64,000 nucleotides of DNA, taken from assembly GCA_032622095.1 (NCBI GenBank), contig CP136062.1, positions 55,285,849-55,349,848 on the forward strand, written 5' to 3'. Source of the DNA: Siphonodentalium dalli. Its lineage: Eukaryota > Mollusca > Scaphopoda > Gadilida > Siphonodentaliidae. The notes under the pieces are model-generated. The model was not told where the DNA came from. It ran no database searches and saw only the letters and a program-made list of their open reading frames with translations. Each line of letters begins with the position of its first letter. The first letter of the stretch is position 1. The translations under genes and the position numbers were made by a program. Of this stretch, positions 42,301 through 46,290 are shown piece by piece.

Positions 42301-43381
42301 CACCATACCAAATATCAGCTAAATCTGCCCAGCGGTTGCTGAACAATAATGCAAAATGTTTGTATGGACGGACAAAATTGAATTTTCTAAGTGAATAAAG
42401 GGCCATAACTCTGGTGAAATGGGTGGACGAAACCCGCGCTATGCATGTAGCTGTTCCCCCATACTGCTCTATCACCATACCAAATATCAGTTAAATCTGC
42501 CCAGCGGTTGCTGAACAATAATGCAAAATGTTTGTATGGACGGAAGTACGGACGTAGACGGCGACTATATACCCGCCGACTTCAAGTCGGGGGCATAATA
42601 TGAGACTGCACTCGCTTACAAGATCAAGGTAAATATTGTTAGCCAATGTATTCTCTTATATATGCGAGGCTCCCTATGGGAAACTGGCATATATACCCCG
42701 CTGGACAAAACAAGTGTCCATTGGCACCGCGGTGTATTTGCCGTTCGGCACCCGCGGTGTCAGAGTTTGTAACTGCAGTTGAGCACCGCGGCCAAAAGGC
42801 AAGTACACCGTGGCCCAACAGCAAGTACACTGCGGCCGAAAGGCAACTACACCGCAGCCGAACGGCATGTACACCGTGGTTATATTTCTGGTTTGTATCG
42901 TCTTTTTTCAGTTTAATGAACGTACACTGCGGCAATTACACCATGGCCGAACGGCAAGTACACCGCGGCCCAACTGTAGTTCGCCGGTGGAGCCGCGGTG
43001 TAGTTGCATTTCAGCCACGGTGGCAAAGCTAACTGCACCGCGGTTAGGTGGACACTTGTTTTGTCAAGCAGGGTAAGAGAATGCATTGACACATGGTTTT
43101 TGCAAAATTTCAGAAGGCTCCAGTCATAGAATGGTAAAATGTACCGTTCTCAGTTCGATTCACTGAAACAAGCACACCGACTTTAAATGTACCATCCTCA
43201 GTTTGATTCAATGAAATAAGCACATAATGTCTTTAACCATACCGTCCTCCGTTTCTTTCGTCGCTCTTCCTCTTCTCTCGATCTGGCGATCTTAACTGAC
43301 AAAATGTCTTGCCCGATTTTGAAGCCATCCATTTTTTGAAGAGCTGTCTCTGCATCTTTAACAGATTTCATGGTGATAAAC
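111..43381 (-). CDS. RRM-MYND-Tudor protein, TDRD1/Vreteno-like (16 exons, partial both ends)
   Basis: Gene-level entry. Sixteen minus-strand segments with AG acceptors and GT donors join in one reading frame; every junction phase agrees. They are 43243-43381, 41227-41325, 40304-40329, 38027-38064, 34399-34519, 31037-31404, 29210-29356, 25598-25648, 21252-21287, 20363-20465, 13427-13487, 8540-8729, 4700-5008, 2457-2614, 1913-2005 and 111-329, giving about 719 codons. Domain order: RRM second half (residues 1-40), GRGRG-rich disordered region (about 140-265), MYND finger (about 345-372), K/D/Q/RGG-rich linker (about 460-562), eTudor start (from about 610). Known of the family: TDRD1 and insect Vreteno are germ-granule scaffolds whose Tudor domains bind symmetrically dimethylated arginines of PIWI proteins in the piRNA pathway. 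Germline expression is inferred. The RRM start and everything after the first Tudor core lie outside the visible exons. Alternative: another multi-Tudor family member with an RRM, such as TDRD10-like, but the MYND finger argues for TDRD1/Vreteno. Confidence 0.88.
555..1685. repeat. Dispersed repeat ending in GGGGGGTATAAT
   Basis: Degenerate, internally repeated sequence (AAGTCGAAAAAGGGG-type, GCAGGTGCACAGGTTCCCAT twice) that ends with a GGACGGACGT tract and CCCCCC/GGGGGG inverted ends. A sister copy lies at 17667-18142. It belongs to a dispersed family with no coding capacity; intronic here. Confidence 0.6.
1913..2005 (-). CDS. Exon: eTudor beta-strand, HLESPSDLWVQ
   Basis: Thirty-one codons, phase 0 to 0, acceptor TTTCAG, donor GTAACA. 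The peptide contains VSVTHLESPSDLWVQIG. The VTHxESPxxFWVQ pattern is characteristic of the first strands of extended (SN-like plus Tudor) domains in TDRD proteins. Confidence 0.88.
2457..2614 (-). CDS. Exon: lead-in to eTudor domain
   Basis: The acceptor is GCGGTAG and the donor GTATGA. Fifty-two codons after a split Ile: QFKMAKGRILPCPSDALVLP, ending DIPVKTIPLNKDICG. The basic/proline stretch runs straight into the V-S-V-T-H-L-E-S-P motif of the next exon, as in the SN-like lead of extended Tudor domains. Confidence 0.82.
2690..3145. repeat. Dispersed repeat, GGCCATAACTC family
   Basis: Two diverged tandem units of about 175 bp (AAGTTGAAAAATGGCCATAAC, ATATTCGAACTTGGCCTGTA) followed by a GGACGGACAG tract. 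The same family appears at 35750-36130, 36715-37235 and 41790-42600. No coding capacity seen. Confidence 0.6.
3317..3706. mobile_element. TTAA-flanked MITE, CCCTTTACCCAAC family, copy 1
   Basis: TTAA is followed by CCCTTTACCCAACA, and the right end reads TGTTGGGTAAAGGG then TTAA. Inside are two palindromes built on CCAATGCATTCTCTTATATA with GTCGAC-type centres, separated by an AT-rich spacer. TTAA target and CCC ends suggest a piggyBac-driven non-autonomous element (inference). Also at 24081, 30126, 54419 and 62637. Confidence 0.78.
3779..4033. mobile_element. GCAGAATGAGGTCCCC palindrome element (C family), double copy
   Basis: Outer inverted ends AAGCCTTGAAATAGTGTG / CACTATTTCAAGGCTT enclose two palindromic modules (GAGGTCCCCAGAGGGTGAAT and its complement). 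It has the potential to fold into long hairpins. No coding capacity. Confidence 0.7.
4040..4690. other. Intron, nothing recognised
   Basis: AT-rich intronic sequence of the Tudor gene. No repeat or coding signal could be identified. Confidence 0.5.
4700..5008 (-). CDS. Exon: K/D/Q/RGG-rich low-complexity region
   Basis: The acceptor is AAAACAG and the donor GTATGT. There are 102 codons between split Gly and Ile codons. It begins GDYNKGQNQGGQDQ, then has degenerate copies of a KGGRSPKEDQD-type unit, then Q/R-rich repeats. Phase picks this frame over another fully open frame rich in K/V/I. The opposite strand is also open here, an effect of composition. Confidence 0.78.
5727..6421. mobile_element. 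HINE-like element, diverged copy
   Basis: It starts TGAAAGTGCCAATGACACTG with a short hairpin followed by TAGCTCAACT, and ends in an AAAGTTGAGCTAAA hairpin. It holds four diverged core units with ATCCAAGATGGCTGC and GGCCATGTTTTT. The ends match the elements at 9156-13239 and 38501-39488. Confidence 0.6.
6545..7060. other. GC-richer block with short open stretches
   Basis: A locally CpG-rich island in AT-rich intron (GCGCGCC runs at 6500-6580). Open plus-strand stretches end at 6820 and 6827; one includes a protein-like stretch FLSSDDVDYEPGNKDQSG. No start or splice context decides whether it is coding. 7017-7100 recurs inverted at 23390-23465, so part is a dispersed repeat. Confidence 0.3.
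7127..7238 (+). other. Possible acidic C-terminal exon or transposon remnant
   Basis: After the acceptor-like TTTGCTCCCAG, 36 codons read ESGESDSGNDSDSTSKFEAL, then IESDEHALSDAEVD and TAA. The acidic Ser/Asp-rich composition is protein-like, but no partner exon was fixed. It lies antisense inside an intron beside a dispersed repeat, so a decayed transposon ORF is as likely. Confidence 0.22.
7500..7742. repeat. HINE-type 3' end fragment
   Basis: One core unit (AAATCCAAGATGGCTGC), then GACTGACGGATGACTGACG and the terminal hairpin AAATTTGAGCTAAAAA. The 5' end is missing. Confidence 0.55.
7845..8350. repeat. Large inverted repeat around a CCAATGCATT palindrome
   Basis: The left arm (about 7845-7965, including TGTTTGGGAACAGCAGTGCT) is matched in reverse complement at about 8236-8350. 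The centre (8069-8215) carries palindromes CCAATGCATTCTCTTATATA. This resembles a palindromic MITE that itself took an insertion. Confidence 0.6.
8540..8729 (-). CDS. Exon: Ser/Lys-rich linker
   Basis: The acceptor is TTTTAG and the donor GTGGGA. Sixty-three codons begin DTRKIINEKYDVNVPKAKEQ, continue with serine clusters (RRKSSSRKPSGALSDSG), and end in phase 1. Predicted disordered, with many possible phosphorylation sites. It joins the 5008-4700 exon through a Gly codon. Confidence 0.8.
9156..13239. mobile_element. HINE/pearl-like element with about two dozen tandem core units
   Basis: The 5' end has the hairpin AGTGTCAATGACACT then GTAGCTCAACTT; the 3' end has a GGACACACGGACG tract then AGTAAGTTGAGCTAAAAA. 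The core is a tandem array of about 160-bp units in two alternating subtypes: one with GGATTTAGTCATGCAAAGAG, one with GGATTGAATCTTGAAATCC. Both have AAGATGGC, GGCCATGTTTT and CTCGTTCCCATCTACATGTC. Known: bivalve pearl/HINE elements, non-autonomous relatives of Helentrons, carry such cores. Confidence 0.75.
10136..13017. repeat. 1441-bp higher-order tandem duplication inside the array
   Basis: Sequence from about 10136 to 11576 recurs from about 11577 to 13017 with a constant offset of 1441 bp and no difference noticed over the stretches compared. Each copy spans about nine core units. It implies a recent unequal exchange, or an assembly duplication. Confidence 0.85.
13427..13487 (-). CDS. Exon: short acidic linker
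   Basis: The acceptor is a run of T ending in CAG; the donor is GTGGGT. The first base completes Ser, then 20 codons VEADSEMNGFDVSVGEDLVE, ending in phase 0. The two other frames contain stops, which supports this frame. Confidence 0.75.
14000..14560. repeat. Degenerate repeats, CCAGGTGACCCCATTT type
   Basis: About four diverged units of 110-130 bp contain TTTGACxxGGTGACCCCAT, then a stretch like TGAATCACAGTCAC. Related units lie at 16310-16690. Non-coding, old repeat. Confidence 0.45.
14560..15760. repeat. 432-bp tandem units containing GAGGTCCCC palindromes
   Basis: A unit starting near CCCCAGTTGAAGTTGGTGAT repeats at about 14577, 15009 and 15459 (the third shortened). Each contains C-family palindromes and an ATTTTATCTTCTGCAAATTA segment. 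A related non-tandem copy is near 48625-48990. Confidence 0.75.
16310..16710. repeat. Repeat with GGACAGAC microsatellite and hairpin end
   Basis: Two units (TTTGACxxxGTGACCTCATT) are followed by a GACAGACGGACAGACGGAC tract (about 16600-16660) and the hairpin CTCCACCGGAGAC/GTCTCAGGTGAGCTAAAA. The terminal structure is analogous to the HINE 3' ends. Confidence 0.5.
16710..17180. other. Intron, nothing recognised
   Basis: AT-rich intron with no repeat match or coding signal noticed within the window. Confidence 0.45.
17185..17555. repeat. GGCCATAACTCTGGTAAAAA family repeat
   Basis: Two units (ACTTTGGTAAAAATTAATGG and the like) then GGACGGACGGACAG and a GCCCCAAAGGTTGGGGCATA hairpin end. It includes a poly-C run at 17407-17419. 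Non-coding. Confidence 0.55.
17667..18142. repeat. Second copy of the 555-1685 dispersed repeat
   Basis: It matches that repeat (ACACCCCCCCC, AAAATAATAAAATAACAG, TTCCCATGGTGGTTG) and ends in GCAGGGGGTATAAT. Confidence 0.6.
18536..18967. mobile_element. TTAA-flanked MITE, AGGTACTCAA family, copy 1
   Basis: TTAA is followed by AGGTACTCAATCCG; the right end is CGGATTGAGTACCT followed by TTAA. 432 bp, with internal similarity to 53009-53488 (GAGTCGAGGAACCCACCCAT). piggyBac-like by target and terminal symmetry (inference). Confidence 0.78.
19640..20130. repeat. GGTCGGACGGACGGA-ending repeat
   Basis: Three diverged units with AAGTCAAAATAAGTCG and CGGAGAGGCAGTCCTAA, ending in GGACGGACGGACGGATGG and GAAAGTGGGGGTATAAAAA. 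Non-coding. Confidence 0.5.
20363..20465 (-). CDS. Exon: remainder of MYND zinc finger
   Basis: The acceptor is TCGTTGCTAG and the donor GTGAGT. The peptide reads HDLERCSRCKVCYC then NQDCQSKDWPDHKGICKR. With the preceding exon it gives C-x2-C, C-x2-C, YC-x3-C and H-x3-C plus the DWxxHK signature, the canonical MYND pattern. MYND fingers bind proline-containing motifs; in TDRD1/Vreteno proteins this domain lies N-terminal to the Tudor repeats. Confidence 0.92.
20513..20620. mobile_element. CAGTAATGCCC MITE (A family), left half
   Basis: TA then CAGTAATGCCCTAATTAATC through the first arm to CTCTCACTGAG; the second arm is missing. Full copies are 190-215 bp hairpins. Confidence 0.7.
20693..21083. 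mobile_element. TTAA MITE, CCCTTTCAGTGCC family
   Basis: TTAA then CCCTATCAGTGCCATAGGTC; the right end is GGCACTGAAAGGG then TTAA. The palindrome is reduced to one CTCGCATATATAAGAGAATG half. Confidence 0.75.
21252..21287 (-). CDS. Exon: first zinc ligand pair of MYND finger
   Basis: A 36-bp exon with acceptor TTTTTTTTCCAG and donor GTAAGA. It codes KMSTCTYCKKE plus one base of Gly. C-x2-C is the first knuckle of a MYND finger that continues in the next exon. It is in phase with both neighbours. Confidence 0.82.
22046..22198. mobile_element. C-family palindrome element
   Basis: AAGCCTTGAAATAGTGTG and CACTATTTCAAGGCTT ends around a near-perfect GAGGTCCCCAGAGGGTGAAT hairpin; about 150 bp, the cleanest single copy. 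Confidence 0.8.
22200..22360. repeat. 160-bp hairpin, CAGAACGACACAATGTGTAA arms
   Basis: The left arm (ACAGAACGACACAATGTGTA, ATGGGTTTGTC) pairs with the right arm GACAAACCCAT and ACACATCGTGTCGTTCTGTG. It abuts the C-family element at 22198. An inner arm TTCTATCCTTCCGCGACAGC-like pairs imperfectly. Confidence 0.7.
22636..22798. mobile_element. A-family MITE, internally deleted
   Basis: CAGTAATGCCC/GGGCATTACTG ends with TA flanks. The loop is shortened to TTGTTGCC, giving a tight 163-bp hairpin. Confidence 0.8.
22875..23279 (+). mobile_element. SINE with tRNA-derived head
   Basis: The head GGTGGTAGCCCAGTGGTTAG contains a pol III A box, and GAGTTCGCGCCC about 50 bp later is the B box. The body runs to GATACGCGCTATATAAGCTT and an ATTATTATTATT tail. 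Known: mollusc SINEs share this GCGCTATATAAG-type 3' region, probably borrowed from a LINE. About 405 bp, apparently full length. No partner LINE is in the window. Confidence 0.82.
23900..24070. other. Intron, nothing recognised
   Basis: No repeat or coding signal noticed here or in most of 24470-25360, apart from short plus-strand open stretches without splice support. Confidence 0.4.
24081..24459. mobile_element. TTAA MITE, CCCTTTACCCAAC family, copy 2
   Basis: TTAA on both sides; ends CCCTTTACCCAACA and TGTTGGGTAAAGGG. Two intact CCAATGCATT palindromes with a GTCGACC centre. Confidence 0.8.
25367..25558. mobile_element. A-family MITE
   Basis: TA-flanked CAGTAATGCCCTAAATAATC to GGGCATTACTG with long inverted arms; the right arm has lost about 17 bp. 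Confidence 0.82.
25598..25648 (-). CDS. Exon: Q/E-rich 17-residue segment
   Basis: The acceptor is TTTCCAG and the donor GTATGT. Two bases complete a Tyr codon, then QEQPRQHQEQEQKKDE, then one base of an Arg codon. Phase matches both neighbours. At 51 bp (a multiple of 3) it could be skipped without changing frame. Confidence 0.68.
25735..26045. repeat. About 80-bp tandem repeat, CTTTCTATACTAAATATTCA
   Basis: Four to five units of AACCCTTTCTATACTAAATA, GATGAGTAGTTATCCC and TTCATATAATAAGTTC. Related shorter units lie at 37740-37870. It lies just upstream, in gene direction, of the Q-rich exon at 25598-25648. Confidence 0.75.
27106..27877. mobile_element. A-family MITE interrupted by a TTAA element
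   Basis: The left end, CAGTAATGCCC, has TA before it; the arm breaks at CGACTTC-TTAA (27135) and resumes after 27767 with TTAA-CCACAGCAG, ending GGGCATTACTG and TA. Removing the insert and one TTAA restores the family consensus. Confidence 0.85.
27136..27767. mobile_element. 632-bp TTAA element, AGGGGTACTGTAC family
   Basis: Exact TTAA duplications at 27132-27135 and 27768-27771. TIRs are AGGGGTACTGTAC and its complement at the right end. A plus-strand open stretch (27298-27480) is not recognised. Relatives: end fragments at 48215-48362 and 63420-63600. piggyBac-like non-autonomous element by TTAA target. Confidence 0.82.
28391..28477. repeat. 45-bp direct duplication
   Basis: GAAGGGCTTTACGTCGAAGT and GTGCTAACCATGCCTCATAA occur twice back to back, identical. 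Confidence 0.85.
28935..29045. mobile_element. C-family palindrome fragment
   Basis: GCAGAATGAGGTCCCCAGAG and ATTCACCACCCTCTGGGAAC arms; the right outer end is lost. It lies just downstream (gene sense) of the exon at 29210-29356. Confidence 0.6.
29210..29356 (-). CDS. Exon: hydrophobic, proline-rich segment
   Basis: The acceptor is ATTACAG; the donor is taken as TT before GTACGC, a weaker site chosen because it gives the right phase (1) and no better GT exists before a stop. Forty-eight codons: IDPYAGLLQQLMVPPPILPQ, then MYVPGVAAGAYYPP and PGIVGASPQIS. No domain is recognised; low-complexity P/Y/G residues could promote condensate-type association (inference). Confidence 0.7.
30126..30516. 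mobile_element. TTAA MITE, CCCTTTACCCAAC family, copy 3 (inverted)
   Basis: Reverse orientation relative to copies 1 and 2, TTAA on both sides, both palindromes present. Confidence 0.8.
30963..31036 (-). promoter_or_regulatory. Three tandem 5' splice donors, 36 bp apart
   Basis: GTAAGTCACAATGTGAG occurs three times on the minus strand, with donor GT at 31036, 31000 and 30964. Each is followed by a copy of the exon end (CAACCACCTTA-type). Using the second or third donor adds 12 or 24 codons, all open and in the same phase. The first donor has the best context (TATG before GTAAGT). A stop follows just past the third copy. Confidence 0.7.
31037..31404 (-). CDS. Exon: GRGRGW tandem repeats and RG-rich disordered region
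   Basis: The acceptor TTATAG is at 31405-31410; the donor GTAAGT has GT at 31035-31036. There are 122 codons. It contains three consecutive 12-residue repeats of TGRGRGWQNQS (36-nt units), then YGRGRGY and YGRGYANQY motifs. Arginines flanked by glycine are typical substrates for arginine methylation, and symmetric dimethylarginine is the ligand of extended Tudor domains; that this segment is methylated is inferred. An acceptor eight bases further in would hit a stop, so TTATAG was chosen. Two more in-frame donors lie downstream (see the alternative-donor entry). Confidence 0.82.
32050..32262. mobile_element. A-family MITE, full length
   Basis: 213 bp, TA flanks, CAGTAATGCTC and GAGCATTACTG ends (both ends carry the same compensating change) and almost perfect arms. 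Confidence 0.85.
32790..34390. other. Intron, mostly nothing recognised
   Basis: AT-rich intron. Only an A/T microsatellite (32807-32830) and the inverted repeat at 33688-33791 stand out. Confidence 0.45.
33688..33791. repeat. Hairpin: TTGTCAAGTTCACAGGCTGT arms
   Basis: ATTGTCAAGTTCACAGGCTG, then TGTTATGTAAACAA, pairs with TTGTTTACATAACA and CAGCCTGTGAACTTGACAAT across a loop of about 35 bp. About 35-bp arms without mismatch noticed. Confidence 0.75.
34399..34519 (-). CDS. Exon: disordered R/Q/N/G-rich segment
   Basis: The acceptor is ACTCAG and the donor GTACTG. It codes 39 codons flanked by split codons (2 bases at each end). The peptide begins DRQRNRPNQHQSPGMGPGRY and ends MFQGSVN. No domain is recognised. 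The composition continues into the next, glycine/arginine-rich exon. Confidence 0.75.
34610..34699. mobile_element. A-family MITE, 90-bp internal deletion form
   Basis: CAGTAATGCCCAAAGTA to TACTTTGGGCATTACTG. The ends are matched but most of the left arm is missing. Confidence 0.75.
34867..35060. mobile_element. C-family fragment
   Basis: GGTCCCCAGAGGGTGAAT and CACCATCTGGGGACCTCATT, followed by a tail shared with 57060-57190 (GGAACCTCGATTATGCAATG). Confidence 0.6.
35750..37240. repeat. Two GGCCATAACTC-family repeat blocks
   Basis: Blocks at 35750-36130 and 36715-37235 of tandem units (CATATTCGAACTTGATCTGT, AAAGGGCCATAACTC) end in GGACGTACAGATGGACGACG-like tracts and the ACTATG...CATAGT hairpin. 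Between them is plain AT-rich intron. Confidence 0.6.
37268..37640. mobile_element. Two C-family palindrome copies
   Basis: 37268-37378 and 37484-37636; the second keeps outer ends AAGCCTGCAAATAGTGTG / CACGCTATTAACAGGCTT. Confidence 0.65.
38027..38064 (-). CDS. Microexon, 38 bp
   Basis: The acceptor is TTTTCAG and the donor GTGTGT. The first base completes Met, then QGDDRRREPRYQ, then one base of a Gly codon. Its length plus that of the preceding microexon (26+38=64) is not a multiple of 3, so neither alone nor both together can be skipped without changing frame. Confidence 0.68.
38501..39488. mobile_element. HINE-like element, about five core units
   Basis: The same terminal hairpins as 9156-13239 (GTGTCAATGACACTGTAGCT; AAAGTTGAGCTAAAA) with five core units of subtype GGATTTAGTCATGCAAAGAG. 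The 3' tract is GGATCATGCACACACGGACG. Confidence 0.72.
39677..40132. mobile_element. TTAA MITE, CCCTTTCAGTGCC family
   Basis: TTAA then CCCTTTCAGTGCCAAGTCCA; the right end is GGCACTGAAAGGG then TTAA. It carries one partial CCAATGCATT palindrome. It lies 170 bp from the 26-bp microexon. Confidence 0.78.
40304..40329 (-). CDS. Microexon, 26 bp
   Basis: The acceptor is TTTTCAG and the donor GTAAGT. It codes ITPLMNGY plus two bases of a Met codon completed by the next microexon. The strong splice sites and exact phase match (0 in, 2 out) support it despite its size. It could be alternatively spliced only together with a compensating exon, since 26 is not a multiple of 3. Confidence 0.65.
41227..41325 (-). 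CDS. Exon: charged linker after the RRM
   Basis: Thirty-three codons, phase 0 to 0, with acceptor CATAG and donor GTGAGT. The peptide begins INEEVHSNLKQAYGADTARE and ends SNEADNM. It has helical character and no recognised domain. It is placed by phase and by its position between the RRM exon and the two microexons. Confidence 0.75.
41523..41620. mobile_element. CCCTTTCATGAT family fragment
   Basis: ACCCTTTCATGATGGGAGCT and the palindrome start GTGCCAGTACATTCTTGTAT; the other end is missing. Confidence 0.5.
41790..42600. repeat. GGCCATAACTC-family repeat block
   Basis: About four units of roughly 180 bp with GAAAATGGGTGGACGAAACC, CTGTTCCCCCATACTGCTCT and CAGCGGTTGCTGAACAATAA, ending in GGACGTAGACGGCGAC and GGGGGCATAATA. 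Non-coding. Confidence 0.65.
42696..43073. mobile_element. 378-bp TA-flanked element with ACCGCGG repeats
   Basis: It is inserted in a CCAATGCATT palindrome after CATATATA, with TA on both sides. TIRs of about 24 bp: CCCCGCTGGACAAAACAAGT on the left, complement CCCTGCTTGACAAAACAAGT on the right. The interior is GC-rich degenerate repeats of about 20 bp (ACACCGCGGCCGAACGGCAA-like). Excising it rejoins CATATA and AGAGAATGCATTG. Confidence 0.75.
43243..43381 (-). CDS. Exon: C-terminal half of RRM
   Basis: The acceptor AG is at 43382-43383 and the donor GT at 43241-43242. The first base completes a codon from an upstream exon that is not seen; 46 codons follow, ending in phase 0. The peptide starts FITMKSVKDAETALQKMDGF, then has IGQDILSVKIARSREEEERR. 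It matches RRM beta3 (RNP1 tail, F-I-T-M), helix 2 (DAETALQKMDG) and beta4 (LSVKIA), followed by a basic/acidic helix. The RNP2 half must lie upstream, in the assembly gap or beyond the window. Confidence 0.85.
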
Positions 43382-43424
43382 CTGTAAATGTTGACAGTAT
43401 GTTAACTCTTTCACTATATGAGTA

Positions 43425-43597
43425 CAGTAATGCCCCAAGTAATTGACCACTTAACCACAGCAGAATTATGGGTAATTTTTCAGGATTTAGTCGGAAATAT
43501 GGCAACAAGCCATATTTCCGACTAAATCCTGAAAAATTACCCATAATTCTGTTGTGGTTAACTTAGGTTAAGTGATCAATTACTTTGAGCATTACTG
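43425..43597. mobile_element. A-family MITE
   Basis: TA-flanked; CAGTAATGCCCCAAGTAATT and CATTACTG ends. The hairpin loop is reduced to GGCAACAAGCC. Confidence 0.8.
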
Positions 43598-43781
43598 TAA
43601 AGCTAGCCACACATGCTTGCGTATGTGTATGGTGCGTTGCATTATTTTTATCGCATGCGATTGTCGGACGGAAAATCAAATAGAAATGCACGGACACCCA
43701 CACATGCATGCGGTTCCGATGCGAAACTATTCTGACGCTCCAAATGAACTTTTGTGTGTGGTCACATATACCACGTACATA

Positions 43782-43941
43782 CAGTAAGGCGCTAATTAAT
43801 CAACTCCATAAGTTAACCACAGCAGAATTATGGGTAATTATGGCTTGTTGCCATTCATCAGAAAGCTCTGAGAGACTAAATCCTGAAAAGTTACCCATAA
43901 TTCTGCTGTGGTTAAGAAGTCTATCACTTGGGGCATTGCTG
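43782..43941. mobile_element. A-family MITE, decayed
   Basis: CAGTAAGGCGCTAATTAATC and GGGGCATTGCTG ends with TA flanks; arms have mismatches and deletions. Confidence 0.7.
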
Positions 43942-44103
43942 TATATCTATAGATACGGGTAACGCAGTAACATTTCAATATTTTGTATATATCTTATATT
44001 ATTGTACTTATAACTATATAGACATGTTGATATGTTGCAGCCACCCACATGGGTCACGTGACCTTGGTGGCCATCTTGGGTCAATATATAATGCCAGTAT
44101 AAC

Positions 44104-45508
44104 CAGGGTTTCCGCCAGGCCGGCTGCGGGTCCGTCCCACGGACCCATTCCCCTCGCAGATGATCTGTTTGATTCATACATGTACCAAAAGTCAGCAGCA
44201 ATATGTCATAAAAAATCCGGCTGCAACGGGAGTTCGGGGGGTTAAACAGAATACTGGTTAAAAAGCGGGTCAATTGAGCAGTGTGTTACCGGTACAGCGT
44301 TACCCTTTGAAATCAAAGCGCCAAAACTACAACGTAATGCTTAGTGTGCATTGTAATAGCGACGTTATATACAGCGTAATAAATGTCGCGGTAACATCAA
44401 AGAATGTCGGACTGCTGAGTACGGATATTATTTTGCACGGGATTTCTGTGGTTGAAACTACTCACGCTCGAAGATCCCGTGCTATCGTACGATTACATAA
44501 TTTGATCAAAGAATGCCGAATTGCTGAGTTAGGCAGAGTAGGGATCAACATACGCCAACAGGCAGTTCTCCTACCAAAGGATGTATCTACCTCCGAGATC
44601 CCGTGCTATCGTACTATTACAATACGGAACCTGTCCCAAATCAGTCTTTATAGCGGGAATTCATAGTGACAACACCATTCATTTGACCCATATTACATGC
44701 ATGGAGGATAAACACAAAAAACATACCCCCCCCCCAAATATGGAGATAAAGTCAAAGTACGGTCAATAATAGATTCATTGTCCCGCCTGGGTCCCCAAAC
44801 ACAAACGGCGCACATGTTCCCATTTCCCGCCAAAAACTCAATTATATTTTATAACACGTTGGTTAAAACTATAGCAGCGGTCGTCAGTAAGTTGTTGGAC
44901 TAATACAGACTATTGACAAGCTACACGTTCCGAGTTTGAAAGATTTCGCTACCATTCGTATTTCGCCGCTATAAATATCTCCTGCAGACATACCCTGCAG
45001 TATATATGACGTCACAGCGCACAAATAGTTTTACGATTGACAGAATACATGGAATATATAAGTTTCATTTTTCCTGGAAGCTACTTGAAATTCTAGGAAA
45101 TACTTAATTCAATTCTCCCAGCTAGGTATTATAATTTATTAGACAATGCATAGATGCTTTTAGTGTTTAGGTTCATTATACCTGTTGGAATCTTATTGTA
45201 AGTTATAAATTTTTAAACACTAACTTGTAGCTTGATATGGTCTTCAATCAGACGGCAGTCTTACGTGCGTAATTACATGATTAATTATCTGGATACAATC
45301 AACAGAATTAATGCACCCACGGAAAATGATCGACTTGCGTAATATACGTAGCTTTGGATTGCTTTGTGGGACACTCAGGTGCAAGGAAATGGCTACTTTT
45401 CCGTGTCAAATAACAAAATTTTCACCAACAGCACGAACCATGGTCGTCCCATCGCGTTATGTGTTTCCCCAATACGGACTCATTAATTTCCCCTTGGCGG
45501 AAACCCTG
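44104..45508. mobile_element. 1405-bp hAT-like element
   Basis: TIRs CAGGGTTTCCGCCA and TGGCGGAAACCCTG (CAGGG ends as in hAT). Flanks GTATAAC at 44097-44103 and 45509-45515 form a 7-bp target duplication (hAT usually duplicates 8 bp). The interior is not a recognised transposase; the longest plus open stretch (44274-44666) matches nothing I know. Its right 640 bp recurs inverted at 46801-47433. Confidence 0.7.
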
Positions 45509-45571
45509 GTATAACCGTATGTTTTTGGTATGTTCCTACTTCATTATTATATATTATAAGCTTGTGATGAA

Positions 45572-45692
45572 TATATCATGCTGGGTAGGTTGTGATGAAT
45601 ATATCATGCTGGGTAGGTTGTGATGAATATATCATGCTGGGTAGGTTGTGATGAATATATCATGCCGGGTAGGTTGTGATGAATATATCATG
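45572..45692. repeat. 29-bp tandem repeat
   Basis: About four and a half copies of GTTGTGATGAATATATCATG plus CTGGGTAG, each holding the dyad GATGAATATATCATG. Confidence 0.85.
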
Positions 45693-45707
45693 CCGGTGTA
45701 ACACGAT

Positions 45708-46290
45708 ATCTCCCCCCCCCCCTGGGTATCTTCCCCAGCGGGGGAAGATACCCCAGTTAATCTCCCCCCACACCCTGGGTATTTCCCCCCCCCCCCCCCC
45801 CCCCCCCCCCACTCGTACATTTTTTTTCCCTCACTTATTTTATATTATTATGGTAAGAAATGCCGAGAAAACTATTAAATTTTGTTTTTTTTTGGTTATT
45901 TTGAAGTTTAACTTAACCCAATAATAGCATAAATATGTCAAAATATTACCTTATGATTCTATCGTTTAATTTGCTTTATATAGTCATGAAATGGCGAGAA
46001 ATTAACTTTATATGAGCAAAATTTTAGAGTAAAAATTTTGGGTGGGGGGAGATACCCAGGCCTGAGTATCTTCCCCCCCCCCCCCCCCCACCCAGCACCT
46101 ACATATGACAAAAATTAAACATATGATTTTATTGCTTAATTTGCTTTATATAGTTATGAAATGGCGAGAAATTAACTTTATATGAGCAAAATTTGATAGA
46201 GTAAGAATTTGGGGTGGGGGGGGGGGGGGGGGGGGGGGGAATACCCAGGCCCGAGTATTTCCCCCCCCCCCCCCCCCCCCCAGCAGCTAC
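45708..46290. repeat. Poly-C/poly-G hairpins in about 180-bp tandem units
   Basis: Long C runs (45781-45810, 46074-46089, 46261-46280) and a G run (46216-46239) flank AATACCCAGGCCCGAGTATT-type stems. The AATTTGCTTTATATAGT and ATGGCGAGAAATTAACTTTA segments repeat three times (45960-46350). A strong candidate for G-quadruplex or slipped structures and for assembly error. Confidence 0.7.

Noticed and set aside
42674-43076. Several overlapping open stretches on both strands
   Set aside because: They lie in the GC-rich repeat core of the 378-bp element; lack of stops reflects its CCGCGG composition.
44274-44666. A 130-codon open stretch as hAT transposase
   Set aside because: No hAT dimerisation or catalytic motif is recognisable; kept only as a note in the element entry.
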